From contig NZ_JBQCHS010000015.1 of assembly GCF_051954455.1 (NCBI RefSeq), forward strand, positions 146,576-210,575: DNA of 64,000 bases. Direction: 5' to 3'. The stretch's first letter is position 1; each line of letters begins with the position of its first letter. The DNA comes from Pseudolysinimonas sp051954455 (lineage in GTDB: Bacteria > Actinomycetota > Actinomycetes > Actinomycetales > Microbacteriaceae). The translations under genes were made by a program, and so were the position numbers. Below the pieces are notes generated by a model. The model was not told the origin of the DNA and ran no database searches. It worked only from the letters and a program-made list of their open reading frames with translations. Of this stretch, positions 31,928 through 41,572 are shown piece after piece.

Positions 31928-32979
31928 CGACGACGACCTCCGCGCCCGCCGCCGCGACGACCGCGCCCGACACCCGGCTGCGGCGTCCGGCGGCGGTCCG
32001 CGCGGGATGGCTGCTCGCCGCCGCGGGCGTCCTCGCGCTGGCGCTCGCGGCGTCGTTGGCGCTCGGCAACCGGCTCGTCCCCGTCGACGAGATCCTCGGT
32101 GCGCTCGGCGGGCACGACGCGACGATCGGCGAGGCGGCCGTCCGCGCCCGGATCCCGCGGACCGTCCTCGGCGCCCTCGTGGGGGCGGCGCTCGGCATCG
32201 CGGGCGCGACGATGCAGGGGGTGACCCGCAACCCGCTCGCGGACCCCGGGATCCTCGGCGTCTCGAACGGCGCCGCGGTCGCGGTGGTCGCCGGGATCGT
32301 GTTCCTCGGCATCTCGAACCCGTACGCCTACATCGCGCTCGCGCTCGGCGGCGCCATCGCGGCGGCCGTGATCGTGTTCGTCATCGGGAGCTCGGGGCGC
32401 GGCGGGGCGACGCCGCTGAAGCTCGCGCTCGCGGGGGCCGCGACCTCCGCCGCCTTCTCGTCGCTGATCGGCGCCCTCCTGCTGCCGCGGACCGACGCGA
32501 TGCAGGTGTTCCGGTTTTGGCAGGTCGGCGGGGTCGGCGGGGCGGACTGGACCCGGATCGGCGTGGTCGCCCCGTTCCTCCTCCTCGGCGCCGTCGTGTG
32601 CCTCGTCGCCGCCCGCGGCCTCGACCTCCTGGCGCTCGGCGACGACCTCGCCGCCGGACTCGGCGCGCGCGTCCTGCGCACCCGGCTGGTGGCGGCGGGC
32701 GGCGCCGTGCTGCTCGCCGCCGCCGCGACCGCGATCGCCGGCCCGATCGGCTTCGTGGGCCTCGTCGTCCCGCACCTCTGCCGGTTGCTCGTCGGCGGCG
32801 ACCACCGCTGGCTGGTGCCGTTCTCGGCGGTCGCGGGCGCGATCCTGCTCGTCGCCGCGGATGTCGTCGGGCGGGTCGTCGTGCCCTCGCAGGAGATCGA
32901 GGTCGGGATCGTGACGGCCGTCATCGGCGCACCCGTGTTCATCGCGATCGTGCGCCGGCGGAAGGTGCGCGAACTGTGA
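31924..32979 (+). CDS. Iron-siderophore ABC permease, FecCD family (first)
   Basis: 351 residues from GTG overlapping the binding-protein stop as GTGA. RIPRTVLGALVGAALGIAGA and TMQGVTRNPLADPGILGVSN are hallmark FecCD motifs, and GPIGFVGLVVPHLCRLLVGG is the coupling-region signature. Nine or ten membrane helices are expected. It pairs with the product of 32976-34010. Confidence 0.93.
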   Translation: MTTTTSAPAAATTAPDTRLRRPAAVRAGWLLAAAGVLALALAASLALGNRLVPVDEILGALGGHDATIGEAAVRARIPRTVLGALVGAALGIAGATMQGVTRNPLADPGILGVSNGAAVAVVAGIVFLGISNPYAYIALALGGAIAAAVIVFVIGSSGRGGATPLKLALAGAATSAAFSSLIGALLLPRTDAMQVFRFWQVGGVGGADWTRIGVVAPFLLLGAVVCLVAARGLDLLALGDDLAAGLGARVLRTRLVAAGGAVLLAAAATAIAGPIGFVGLVVPHLCRLLVGGDHRWLVPFSAVAGAILLVAADVVGRVVVPSQEIEVGIVTAVIGAPVFIAIVRRRKVREL

Positions 32980-34010
32980 CCGCCCTCGCCGTGCCGGCGC
33001 TCGCGGCGGGTCGACGACGCCGCACACGACGTCGGGCGCTCGTCACCGTCGCCCTCGCGACCGCGGTGGTGGTCGTCGCCGCGACCTCGCTCATGGTCGG
33101 CAACACCTTCTACGGGCCGGACGAGGTGATCCGGGTGCTGCTCGGGCAGACGGTCCCGGGCGCCTCCTTCACGGTCGGCGAGCTGCGGCTGCCGCGGGTC
33201 GCGCTCGGCGTGCTCGCGGGCCTCGCCTTCGGCATGGCCGGCACGACGTTCCAGACCATGCTGCGGAATCCGCTCGCCTCCCCCGACGTCATCGGCATCA
33301 GCTCCGGGGCGAGCGCGGCCGCCGTCGTCGGGATCGTCGTCCTCGGGCTCGGCGGCGCCGCGATCGCGCTCCTCGCCCTCGGCGGTGCTCTCGCGACAGC
33401 GCTCGTCATCGCGCTGCTCGCACGCCGCGGCGGGTTCGCGGGCGCGCGCCTCATCCTCATCGGCATCGGCGTCGCGGCCCTGCTCGACAGCGTCGTCACC
33501 TACGTGCTCGCCGGCGCCGCGCAGTGGGACCTGCAGACCGCCATGCGCTGGCTCACGGGGAGCCTCAACGCGGCCGCGTGGCCGCAGATCGGGCCGCTCG
33601 CCGTCGCCGGCGTCGTGATCGTGCCGGTGCTGCTCCTCCAGGAACGGGGCCTCGGACTGCTGCGGCTCGGCGACGACGCGGCCGCCGCACTCGGCGTGCG
33701 GGTCGGCGTCGTGCGCGCCGTCGCCGTGGTCGGAGCGGTGTGCCTGCTCGCCTTCGCGACCGCGGGGGCGGGGCCGATCGCGTTCGTCGCCCTCATGGCG
33801 GGACCGATCGCGGCGCGGCTCGTCGGGCCCGGCGCGCGGCTGCTGCTGCCCGCGGGACTCGTCGGCGCCCAGCTCGTGCTCGTCGCGGACCTCGTCGGCC
33901 AGACCGCGCTCGGTGTGCGCTACCCGGTCGGCATCGTCACCGGCGCGATCGGGGCCCCGTACCTGCTGTTCCTGCTCGTCCGCACCCATCGCTCGGGAGG
34001 ATCCCTGTGA
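32976..34010 (+). CDS. Iron-siderophore ABC permease, FecCD family (second)
   Basis: 344 residues from a GTG overlapping the previous stop as GTGA; a longer upstream open frame is out of register with any family. RLPRVALGVLAGLAFGMAGT and FQTMLRNPLASPDVIGISSG are the FecCD motifs, followed by the usual membrane helices and GAIGAPYLLFLLVRTHRSGG at the C-terminus. It is the heterodimer partner of the first permease. Confidence 0.93.
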   Translation: MTALAVPALAAGRRRRTRRRALVTVALATAVVVVAATSLMVGNTFYGPDEVIRVLLGQTVPGASFTVGELRLPRVALGVLAGLAFGMAGTTFQTMLRNPLASPDVIGISSGASAAAVVGIVVLGLGGAAIALLALGGALATALVIALLARRGGFAGARLILIGIGVAALLDSVVTYVLAGAAQWDLQTAMRWLTGSLNAAAWPQIGPLAVAGVVIVPVLLLQERGLGLLRLGDDAAAALGVRVGVVRAVAVVGAVCLLAFATAGAGPIAFVALMAGPIAARLVGPGARLLLPAGLVGAQLVLVADLVGQTALGVRYPVGIVTGAIGAPYLLFLLVRTHRSGGSL

Positions 34011-34804
34011 CCACCGCCCGTCGGCTCGCCGCCGACGACCTCACCCTCGCCTACGGCGACCGCGTCGTCGTCGAGGAGCTGGACCTCGCCCTCGCGCCCG
34101 GCCGCATCACCGCGGTCGTCGGCGCCAACGGCTGCGGCAAGTCGACGCTGCTCCGTGCGCTCGCCCGCCTCGTGCCCCCGCGCGCCGGGCGGGTCGTGCT
34201 CGACGGCGAGGCCCTGCACCGCCGTCCGTCGCGCGAGGTCGCCCGGATGCTGGGCCTCCTCCCACAGAGCCCGGTCGCGCCCGAGGGCATCACGGTGGCC
34301 GAGCTCGTAGGACGCGGGCGGCATCCGCACCAGGGCCTCCTCGCACGCTTCGGCGTCGCCGACCACGCCGCGGTGGGCGCGGCCCTCGAGGCGACGGGCA
34401 CGCTCGACCTCGCCGAGCGCCCCGTCGACGAGCTCTCGGGCGGCCAGCGGCAGCGGGTCTGGATCGCGATGGCGCTCGCGCAGGAGACCGACATCCTCCT
34501 GCTCGACGAGCCGACCACCTTCCTCGACGTCGCCCACCAGATCGAGGTGCTCGACCTGCTGACCGACCTCAACCGCGAGCGCGGCACGACGATCGTCATG
34601 GTGCTGCACGACCTCAACCTCGCGGCCCGCTACGCCGACGAGCTCGTCGCGGTGCGCGACGGGCGGGTGCTCGCGAGCGGGGCGCCCGGCGACATCGTGA
34701 CACCCGCACTCGTGCAGGAGGTGTTCGGCCTGGCGAGCCGGGTGATCCCCGATCCCGTGTCGGGCGCCCCGCTCGTGCTCCCGGTGGGGAGGCACCATGC
34801 CTGA
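34007..34804 (+). CDS. Iron-siderophore ABC transporter ATP-binding protein
   Basis: 265 residues from GTG (GTGA overlap with the permease). Walker A is GANGCGKST, the Q-loop is near LLPQSPVAPEG, the signature is LSGGQRQRVWIAMALAQETD, Walker B is ILLLDEPTTFLD and the switch His is in VLHDLNLAA. It is FepC/FhuC-like, energises ferric siderophore import, and overlaps the next gene by 8 bases. Confidence 0.95.
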   Translation: MTTARRLAADDLTLAYGDRVVVEELDLALAPGRITAVVGANGCGKSTLLRALARLVPPRAGRVVLDGEALHRRPSREVARMLGLLPQSPVAPEGITVAELVGRGRHPHQGLLARFGVADHAAVGAALEATGTLDLAERPVDELSGGQRQRVWIAMALAQETDILLLDEPTTFLDVAHQIEVLDLLTDLNRERGTTIVMVLHDLNLAARYADELVAVRDGRVLASGAPGDIVTPALVQEVFGLASRVIPDPVSGAPLVLPVGRHHA

Positions 34805-35735
34805 CGGCGCCTTCGCCCTGGCGCGCTCCCGCGTCGAATGGATCGAGCGGATCTCGCCGACCTTCGCGCGGGTGACCTTCGCGGGCCCCGAGCTCCACGA
34901 CATCGGCGGGCCCGGACCCGTGCTCGACCAGCGGATCAAGATCGTGTTCCCGCCGCCCGGCGGCGCCGTCCCTCGCCTTCCGGAGGACGACGACTGGTGG
35001 AGCGCGTGGCTCGCCGTGCCGGAGGAGGAGCGCGGCTCCATGCGGACCTACTCGATCCGGTCGCTCGAGGTCGGCCCGACCGCGACGCGGATCGTCGTCG
35101 ACTTCGTCCGTCACCTCGCGGCGGGCGCGACCGGGCCGGCGTCGCTCTGGGCCGAGGCCGCGGCTCCCGGCGACGAGGTGCTGCTCATCGGGCCGCGGCG
35201 CGGGCGGCCGGACGCGGGCGGCGTCGAGTTCGACCCGGGCGACGCGGGCACGGTGCTGCTCGCCGGCGACGAGACCGCGGCGCCCGCGATCGCCCGCATC
35301 CTCGAGGATGCCGGGCCCGGGCTGCGCGGTGCCGCGTTCATCGAGGTGCCACACGCGGCCGATGCGCTCGACGTCGAGGCCCCGGCCGGCGTCGACGTGC
35401 ACTGGCTCCCGCGCGACGGGGCGGAGCACGGCGCGGCGCTCATCCCGGCGGTGCTCGCGCACCTCGGCTCGGACGCGGATGCGGGGGCGCGCGAGCCGGA
35501 GGGCGAGGAGCTGGTCTGGGAGACGCCCGCGTTCCCGGCCGGCGACGGGGCCGCCGTCGGAGCCATCGACGTCCTCCCGGCGGACGACCCCCTCGACACC
35601 GGGTACGTCTGGATCGCCGGCGAGAGCGGCGTCGTCACGACCCTCCGCCGCCGGCTCGTCACCGATCTCGGCCTGCCGCGGCGGCGCGTCGCGTTCATGG
35701 GCTACTGGCGGCGCGGGGTCGCGATGCGGGCCTGA
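34797..35735 (+). CDS. Siderophore-interacting protein (FAD-containing ferric-siderophore reductase)
   Basis: 312 residues. The N-terminal FAD domain has FARVTFAGPELHDIGGPGPV and the FAD-binding SMRTYSIRS motif. The C-terminal NAD(P)H domain has LLAGDETAAPAIARILEDAG and YVWIAGESGVVTTLRRRLV. RVAFMGYWRRG at the C-terminus is typical of SIP/ViuB proteins. It releases iron in the cytoplasm by reducing the imported complex. The operon has uptake and reduction but no siderophore synthesis, suggesting use of xenosiderophores. Confidence 0.93.
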   Translation: MPDGAFALARSRVEWIERISPTFARVTFAGPELHDIGGPGPVLDQRIKIVFPPPGGAVPRLPEDDDWWSAWLAVPEEERGSMRTYSIRSLEVGPTATRIVVDFVRHLAAGATGPASLWAEAAAPGDEVLLIGPRRGRPDAGGVEFDPGDAGTVLLAGDETAAPAIARILEDAGPGLRGAAFIEVPHAADALDVEAPAGVDVHWLPRDGAEHGAALIPAVLAHLGSDADAGAREPEGEELVWETPAFPAGDGAAVGAIDVLPADDPLDTGYVWIAGESGVVTTLRRRLVTDLGLPRRRVAFMGYWRRGVAMRA

Positions 35736-35774
35736 CCGCGCGAGCCGCCCGGCCCGACGCCGTACGCTGCCGGA

Positions 35775-36293
35775 ATGACCCCGACGGCTCCGTCCGACCG
35801 CACCCCGCTCGTCGTCATGGGAGTCTCGGGCAGCGGGAAGTCGACGATCGGCGCGCTCCTCGCCGAGCGCCTCGGCATGCCGTTCGTCGACGGCGACGAC
35901 CTGCACCCCGCGGCCAACAAGGCGAAGATGGCCGCCGGCATCCCGCTCGACGACGACGACCGCTGGCCGTGGCTCGACGCCGTCGGCGCGCGGCTCGCGG
36001 CGGCGCCGACCCCCGTCGTCGCGTGCTCCGCCCTCCGCCGCGTCTACCGCGACCGGCTGCGGCTCGCGGCGCCCGGCGCACTCTTCGTCCATCTGGCCGG
36101 CGACCCGGCGACCATCGTCGAGCGCGTCGCGCACCGCCATCACGAGTACATGCCCGCGAGCCTGCTCGGATCGCAGTACGCGCTGCTCGAGCCGCTGCAG
36201 CCGGACGAGCGCGGCATCGTCGTCGACATCGGGCCGACGCCGGCGGAGCTCGTCGACACGATCGTCGAGCGGCTGGACGAGACGGCCGGCTGA
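35775..36293 (+). CDS. gntK: Gluconokinase
   Basis: 172 residues, typical GntK length. The P-loop is MGVSGSGKSTIGALLAERLG, followed by FVDGDDLHPAANKAKMAAGI with PLDDDDRWPWL, the gluconate-binding signature, and CSALRRVYRDRLR. It phosphorylates gluconate to 6-phosphogluconate with ATP. It stands alone after the iron operon, 39 bases downstream, and converges with the beta-galactosidase gene. Confidence 0.93.
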   Translation: MTPTAPSDRTPLVVMGVSGSGKSTIGALLAERLGMPFVDGDDLHPAANKAKMAAGIPLDDDDRWPWLDAVGARLAAAPTPVVACSALRRVYRDRLRLAAPGALFVHLAGDPATIVERVAHRHHEYMPASLLGSQYALLEPLQPDERGIVVDIGPTPAELVDTIVERLDETAG

Positions 36294-36333
36294 CTCCGTC
36301 ACGCCGACCGCGCTCGGGAGGCGCGCCAGCCGC

Positions 36334-38274
36334 TCAGGAGACGACGGCGCCGTGCCCCTCGATCTCGACGCCGTCGACGACCACCGGATCGGCGCCGTGG
36401 TTGAGCACGAAGCGGCGCCCGCCGCGCTCCACGATCTCCACGTCCGCGGGCGGCGCCGCGACCGGCGCGATGCCGGTGTCCTCGAGCACCGCGTCGAGCA
36501 CCGCCGCCGCGTCGTCGGGCGCGGTCGCGACGTACCACGCCGCTCCCGTGCCGATCGCGTTGCGGGTGATCGCGGGCATCCCGTCCAGCATCCCGCCGAC
36601 GAACGTCGCGAGCACCTCGGCGCCCTCCGCGCGCACGACCTCCCCCCACTCGTGCGCGGCGCCCGCGGCGAGACCGGCGATCTCGAGCGCGGGCACCGGG
36701 CCGCCGCTCAGCGACGGCTCGGCCGGCGGCGCGAACTCCTCGACGCGGAGGCCGAGGGTCTCGCGCAGCTCACCCAGGTAGCCGTCGAGGACGACGTGCA
36801 GGTCCTCGTCGAGGATCGCCGACTGGTAGGTGACGAGGAGCCGCCCGCCGTCGTGCGCGAACCGCGCGAGCTCCTGCCGCGCGGCGGGCGACAGCACGAC
36901 CGCCGCCGGCACCACGACGACCTCGTACCCGCCGAGCGACGCACCGGGCCGCGCGAAGTCGACGAGCACGCCCTTCCGCCACAGCTCCCGGTACCAGCGG
37001 AACACCGTGCGCACGTAGTCGATGCGCGACGGGGTCGCCCACTGCTCGTGGGCCCACCAGCTGTCCCAGTCGAAGAGGATCGCGGTGCGCGCCGAGAGAC
37101 GCGAGCCGACCACGTCGGCCAGGCCGGCCAGCTCCTCGCCGAGCGCGACGGTCTCCCGGAACACCCGGGTGTCCTCGCCGGCGTGCGGCACCATCGCCGA
37201 GTGGAACTTCTCGGCTCCCGCCGCCGACTGCCGCCACTGGAACTGCATCACGCCGTCCGCGCCGCGCGCCACGGCCTGCAGCGAGAGCGCCCGGTGCATC
37301 CCCGGGGGCTTCGGCGCGTTGCGCGCGCGCCAGTTGACGGCGCTGGTCGACTGCTCCATGAGGATCCACGGCGCGCCCCCGGCGAGCGAGCGCATGAGGT
37401 CGCGACTCATCGCGGCGTACGCGGCGGCGGCCGGGTCGGCGGGGTCGACGTAGTGGTCGTCGGAGATGAAATCCATCTCCTCGGCCCAGCGCCAGTAGTC
37501 GGCGCCCGCGAAGAAGCCCATGAAGTTGGTCGTGATCGGCACGTCGGGCGTGATCTCGCGGAGGATCGCCGCCTCGGCCCGGTAGACCCCGAGCCACGCG
37601 TCGGAGGAGAAGCGGTCCCAGTCGAGGGCCTGCCCCGGGTTGACGAAGGTCGGCATCGCGCGCGGCGGCTCGACCTGCGCGAACGAGCCGTAGTGCTGCG
37701 ACCAGAAGGCCGTGCCCCACGCCGCGTTGAGCGCGTCGATCGTGCCGTACTTGGCCTCCAGCCAGGCGCGGAACGCCGCCCCCGACTCCTCGGAGTAGTC
37801 GTGCCGCACGTGGCAGGCGAGCTCGTTGTTGACGTGCCAGGCCTCGAGCGCCGGGTGCGTGCCGTAGCGCTCGGCGATCGCGCGCACCAGGCGGTCGGCG
37901 TAGCGGCGGTAGGTGGCGGAGCTCGGGGAGTAGGACTGCCGGCTGCCGATCCCGAGCGGAACGCCGTCGGCGGTCACCGGGCGGATGTCGGGATGCTCCG
38001 CGACGAGCCACGGCGGCGGCGAGGCGGTCGCCGTCGCGAGGTCGACCCGGATGCCGCCGGCGTGCAGCCGGTCGAGCACGTCGTCGAGCCAGGCGAAGTC
38101 GAAGCGACCGTCCTCCGGCTCGAGGAGCGCCCACGAGAAGACGCCGACCGTCGCGACCGTGACGCCGGCGCGCCGCATGAGGCGCACGTCGTCGTCCCAG
38201 ACCTCGCTCGGCCACTGCTCCGGGTTGTAATCCCCGCCGTACCAGATGCGGTCCATCGCCATGCCGGCGGTCAT
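36334..38274 (-). CDS. Beta-galactosidase, glycoside hydrolase family 42 (first)
   Basis: 646 residues. The start chosen overlaps the permease stop as ATGA; MAMDRIW or MDRIW four to six codons later are alternatives. The GH42 barrel begins with IWYGGDYNPEQWPSEVWDDD. The acid/base Glu is in AWHVNNELACHVRHDYS, and the nucleophile Glu is in WILMEQSTSAVNWR. The trimerisation and C-terminal domains follow. It hydrolyses short beta-galactosides in the cytoplasm after import. It is last in the LacI-controlled operon. Confidence 0.92.
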   Translation of the reverse strand: MTAGMAMDRIWYGGDYNPEQWPSEVWDDDVRLMRRAGVTVATVGVFSWALLEPEDGRFDFAWLDDVLDRLHAGGIRVDLATATASPPPWLVAEHPDIRPVTADGVPLGIGSRQSYSPSSATYRRYADRLVRAIAERYGTHPALEAWHVNNELACHVRHDYSEESGAAFRAWLEAKYGTIDALNAAWGTAFWSQHYGSFAQVEPPRAMPTFVNPGQALDWDRFSSDAWLGVYRAEAAILREITPDVPITTNFMGFFAGADYWRWAEEMDFISDDHYVDPADPAAAAYAAMSRDLMRSLAGGAPWILMEQSTSAVNWRARNAPKPPGMHRALSLQAVARGADGVMQFQWRQSAAGAEKFHSAMVPHAGEDTRVFRETVALGEELAGLADVVGSRLSARTAILFDWDSWWAHEQWATPSRIDYVRTVFRWYRELWRKGVLVDFARPGASLGGYEVVVVPAAVVLSPAARQELARFAHDGGRLLVTYQSAILDEDLHVVLDGYLGELRETLGLRVEEFAPPAEPSLSGGPVPALEIAGLAAGAAHEWGEVVRAEGAEVLATFVGGMLDGMPAITRNAIGTGAAWYVATAPDDAAAVLDAVLEDTGIAPVAAPPADVEIVERGGRRFVLNHGADPVVVDGVEIEGHGAVVS

Positions 38275-39197
38275 CCCTTCACGGCGCCGGTGCCGAGGCC
38301 CGACTGCCAGTAGCGCTGCAGGTAGAGGAACGCCGCGACGAGCGGCAGCACCGAGATCACCGAACCGGTGATGACGATGTCGAACAGCGGGGTGTTGCCG
38401 CCGCTCGGGTTGGTGGCCGTCGCCTGCCAGTGTGCGAGGCCGACGGTCAGCGGGAAGTACTGCGAGGAGTTGAGCATGATGAGCGGCAGGAAGTAGTTGT
38501 TCCAGGTCGCGACGAGCGCGAACAGGAACACCGTGACCACGCCGGGGCCGAGCTGTCGGAGCGCGACCTGCAGGAAGATCCGGAACTCGCCCGCGCCATC
38601 CATCCGCGCCGCCTCGAGGATCGAGTCGGGCACCGAGTCGGCGGCGTACACCCGCATGAGGTAGACGCCGAACGGGCTGATGAGCGACGGGATGATGACC
38701 GCCGCCGGGGTGTCGGTGAGCCCCGCGCCCGAGAACAGCAGGTAGGTCGGGATCGCGAGGGCCGTGAGCGGGATCATGATCGACCCGAGCACGACGCTGA
38801 AGATCGCCTTGCCGCCCGGGAAGTCGTACTTCGCGAACGCGTAGCCGGCCATCGTCGAGAGGATCGTCGCGCCGATCGAGCCCGCGCCCGCGTACAGGAT
38901 CGTGTTGAGGATCCAGCGCCCGAACGCACCGTCCTCGTACGTGAAGGTGCGCACGATGTTGTCCCACAGCCCGAAGTGCGGCGCGAACCAGTACCCGAAC
39001 GTCGAGAACAGGTCGCCCGTGCTCTTCGTGGCCGAGATCAGCAGCCAGACGAGCGGCAGCAGGAAGTAGGCGGCCGCGAGCCACATGACGATGGTGAGCA
39101 GCGTGCTCCGCCGGTCGTCGCGGGCGAGGGCCTTGCGCTTGCGTCCCTTCGCGCGGGTCGCCGTCCCGGCGGGCCGCGCGGTCGCCACCGCGCTCAT
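38271..39197 (-). CDS. Carbohydrate ABC transporter permease, MalG type
   Basis: 308 residues. The ATG overlaps the upstream permease stop as ATGA. After a basic, probably cytoplasmic N-terminus, six membrane spans follow, with the EAA loop LEAARMDGAGEFRIFLQVAL and the C-terminus YWQSGLGTGAVKG. It forms the channel with the permease encoded by 39194-40129 and imports a galactoside for the two GH42 enzymes. Confidence 0.92.
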   Translation of the reverse strand: MSAVATARPAGTATRAKGRKRKALARDDRRSTLLTIVMWLAAAYFLLPLVWLLISATKSTGDLFSTFGYWFAPHFGLWDNIVRTFTYEDGAFGRWILNTILYAGAGSIGATILSTMAGYAFAKYDFPGGKAIFSVVLGSIMIPLTALAIPTYLLFSGAGLTDTPAAVIIPSLISPFGVYLMRVYAADSVPDSILEAARMDGAGEFRIFLQVALRQLGPGVVTVFLFALVATWNNYFLPLIMLNSSQYFPLTVGLAHWQATATNPSGGNTPLFDIVITGSVISVLPLVAAFLYLQRYWQSGLGTGAVKG

Positions 39198-40129
39198 CGG
39201 TTCCGCTCCGCCCGGTTGGTGGTGAGCTGCACGACGTACGACACGACCATGATGACGATCCCGAGGATGAAGGCGAGCGACGCCGCGTAGTTGACGTCCT
39301 GGTTGATGAACGCGACGTTGAACGCGTAGAGGTTCGGCGTGTAGCTCGTGCCGATCACGTTCGGCGCGACGCCGTGCAGCAGGTTCGGCTCGTTGAAGAG
39401 CTGGAACGAGCCGATGATCGAGAAGATCACGGTGAGGAGGATCGCCGGGCGGATCGCCGGGATCTTCACGCTCCACGCGGTCCGCCACGCGCCCGCGCCG
39501 TCGACCTCGGCCGCGTCGAGCAGCTCCGCCGGGATCGTCCGCAGCGCGGCGTACAGGATGATCATGTTGTAGCCGACGAACTCCCAGGTCACGATGTTGA
39601 CGAGGGATCCGAAGATCGTCTGGTTCGACAGCAGGTCCGGCGTCCCCAGCCCGATCGCCTGGAAGAACTGCGAGATCGGGCCGAAGTCCTTGCCGTAGAG
39701 GTAGCCCCACATGAGCGTCGCGACGACGCTCGGCACCGCGTAGGGCACGAAGATCGCGAGCCGGATGAAGCGCTTGCCGCGCACCCGGTTGCTGTCGAGC
39801 GCGAGGGCGAAGAAGAGCGCCAGCGCGAGCATGATCGGCACCTGCACGAGCAGGAAGAGCCCCATGCGGCCGACGCTCGAGAGGAACTTCGGGTCGGTGA
39901 GCGCGTTGACGTAGTTGGTGAGGCCCGCGAACTGCTGCCCGCCGATGAGCTGGCTCGTGAAGAGGCTGAGCCAGCCGGAATAGACGAGCGGCACGACCAG
40001 CATCGCGATGAACACGACGAGGAACGGGATGATCAGGACGTAGGCCGCGATCCATTGGCGGCGCTTGGCGGGGGTGGCGCGCCGGCGCGCGGGACGCGCG
40101 GGACGGGCGACGGCGGGTGCGGCGGTCAT
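39194..40129 (-). CDS. Carbohydrate ABC transporter permease, MalF type
   Basis: 311 residues. A Pro/Arg/Ala-rich N-terminus precedes the first span (WIAAYVLIIPFLVVFIAMLV). The EAA loop is ELLDAAEVDGAGAWRTAWSV. It is translationally coupled to the MalG-type partner. No ATPase is encoded in the locus, so a shared multi-sugar ATPase elsewhere is likely. Confidence 0.92.
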   Translation of the reverse strand: MTAAPAVARPARPARRRATPAKRRQWIAAYVLIIPFLVVFIAMLVVPLVYSGWLSLFTSQLIGGQQFAGLTNYVNALTDPKFLSSVGRMGLFLLVQVPIMLALALFFALALDSNRVRGKRFIRLAIFVPYAVPSVVATLMWGYLYGKDFGPISQFFQAIGLGTPDLLSNQTIFGSLVNIVTWEFVGYNMIILYAALRTIPAELLDAAEVDGAGAWRTAWSVKIPAIRPAILLTVIFSIIGSFQLFNEPNLLHGVAPNVIGTSYTPNLYAFNVAFINQDVNYAASLAFILGIVIMVVSYVVQLTTNRAERNR

Positions 40130-40196
40130 CGCATCTCCTTGGACGGACGGGTAGGGGGCGCGGGGGCCGGGAACGGATCCCGACCCCCGCGGGAGG

Positions 40197-41546
40197 TCAC
40201 TGGGTGACCGTGAATCCCTGCTTCTTGGCGTACGCGACGACCGCGTCCTGCCAGTCGGACAGGCCCTTCTTGAGATCGGTCTTGTCCGAGATCGCCTTGC
40301 CGAGGGTGTCGTTGTAGCTCGAGTAGACGTAGTCCATGAAGGGCAGCCACTGGAACTTCACGTCGACGGTGTCCGAGATGCCCGTGAAGAGCTTGTTGAC
40401 CTGCTGGCCGCCGTAGAAGTCGGCCTTCTGGTCGACGAACGACGAGTCCTGCAGGGTCGACTTGAGCGTCGGGAACAGGAACTGCTCGTTCGCGAGCTTC
40501 AGCGTCGACTCCTTGTCGTTGTTGATGAACTTGGCCAGCTCGTACGCCGCGATCTTGTGCTGCGACGACGACAGGACCGCGTCCGACGACCCGCCCCAGT
40601 TGCCCGAGACGTCATCGCCCGCGTTCCACTGCGGGATCTTCGCCGCGGCCCACTTGCCCGCGGTCGCCTTGGCCGAGCCCTGGAGGAACACCGGCGCCCA
40701 GGCCGGCGACGGCCAGCCGGCGTACTTGCCGGAGTTGAAGCCCTGGTACCAGTTGTCGTTGAAGTCCGCGTCGTTGGAGACGAGGTCCTTCTGCAGCAGG
40801 TCGTTCCAGTAGGAGACGACCTTCTGGGTGTCGGCGCTGTTCAGGTCGATCTTCACGCCCTTCTTGCCGTCGTAGCCGAACGGCTTGGCGCCGGCCTGCC
40901 AGAAGAAGCCGACCATCTGGCCGGGGTCGTTGCCCGGGAGGTTGGAGATGTAGGAGCCCGTCTTGGACTTCACGGCCTCCGCGTCCTTGGCGTACTCGTC
41001 CCACGTCGCGGGCGGCGTGGTGACGCCGGCCGCCGACATGATGTCGGTGCGGTAGAGGTTGCCGAGCGGCCCGGAGTCCTGCGGGATCGCCCACACGCCG
41101 CCGTCCGACACCTGGTTCCACACCCAGTCGACGTACTGGCTGCCGAGCTTGTCGGCGCCGTACTTCGACAGGTCCTCGAGGCTGTTGGTGAGGCGGAACG
41201 AGGAGATGTACTGGTACTCGATCTGCGCGACGTCCGGGGCGCCCTTGCCCGCCTTCAGGGCGGTGCGCAGCTTGGTGTACTGGTCGGCGCCCGATCCCAC
41301 GTTCTGCAGGTTGACCTTGATCTTGGGGTACTTCTTCTCGAACAGGGCGACCTCGTTCTTGAGGTTCGGCACCCAGCTCCACATGGTGATCGTGGTCGGG
41401 GTGTTCATCGCCTTGTCGATGTCGGACTGGCTCACGGGGCCGCTGGAGCCGCCGGAGCCGGTGTTGCCCGAGCAGCCGGTGAGCGCGAGCGCGGCGACCA
41501 CCGCGAGCCCGCCCAGCAGCGTTGCTGTCTTGCGTGCGCTTCTCAT
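40197..41546 (-). CDS. Extracellular sugar-binding lipoprotein of the galactoside importer
   Basis: 449 residues from MRSARKTATLLGGLAVVAAL with the lipobox LTGC near residues 21-24; a longer open frame upstream is not supported by a signal sequence. KKYPKIKVNLQNVGSGADQY and GAPDVAQIEYQYISSFRLTN are typical of family 1 binding proteins. It is flanked by the second GH42 gene upstream and the permeases downstream, so a beta-galactoside or galacto-oligosaccharide ligand is likely. Confidence 0.92.
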   Translation of the reverse strand: MRSARKTATLLGGLAVVAALALTGCSGNTGSGGSSGPVSQSDIDKAMNTPTTITMWSWVPNLKNEVALFEKKYPKIKVNLQNVGSGADQYTKLRTALKAGKGAPDVAQIEYQYISSFRLTNSLEDLSKYGADKLGSQYVDWVWNQVSDGGVWAIPQDSGPLGNLYRTDIMSAAGVTTPPATWDEYAKDAEAVKSKTGSYISNLPGNDPGQMVGFFWQAGAKPFGYDGKKGVKIDLNSADTQKVVSYWNDLLQKDLVSNDADFNDNWYQGFNSGKYAGWPSPAWAPVFLQGSAKATAGKWAAAKIPQWNAGDDVSGNWGGSSDAVLSSSQHKIAAYELAKFINNDKESTLKLANEQFLFPTLKSTLQDSSFVDQKADFYGGQQVNKLFTGISDTVDVKFQWLPFMDYVYSSYNDTLGKAISDKTDLKKGLSDWQDAVVAYAKKQGFTVTQ

Positions 41547-41572
41547 GGTTCTCTTTCGGTGAAGGGGTCGGA

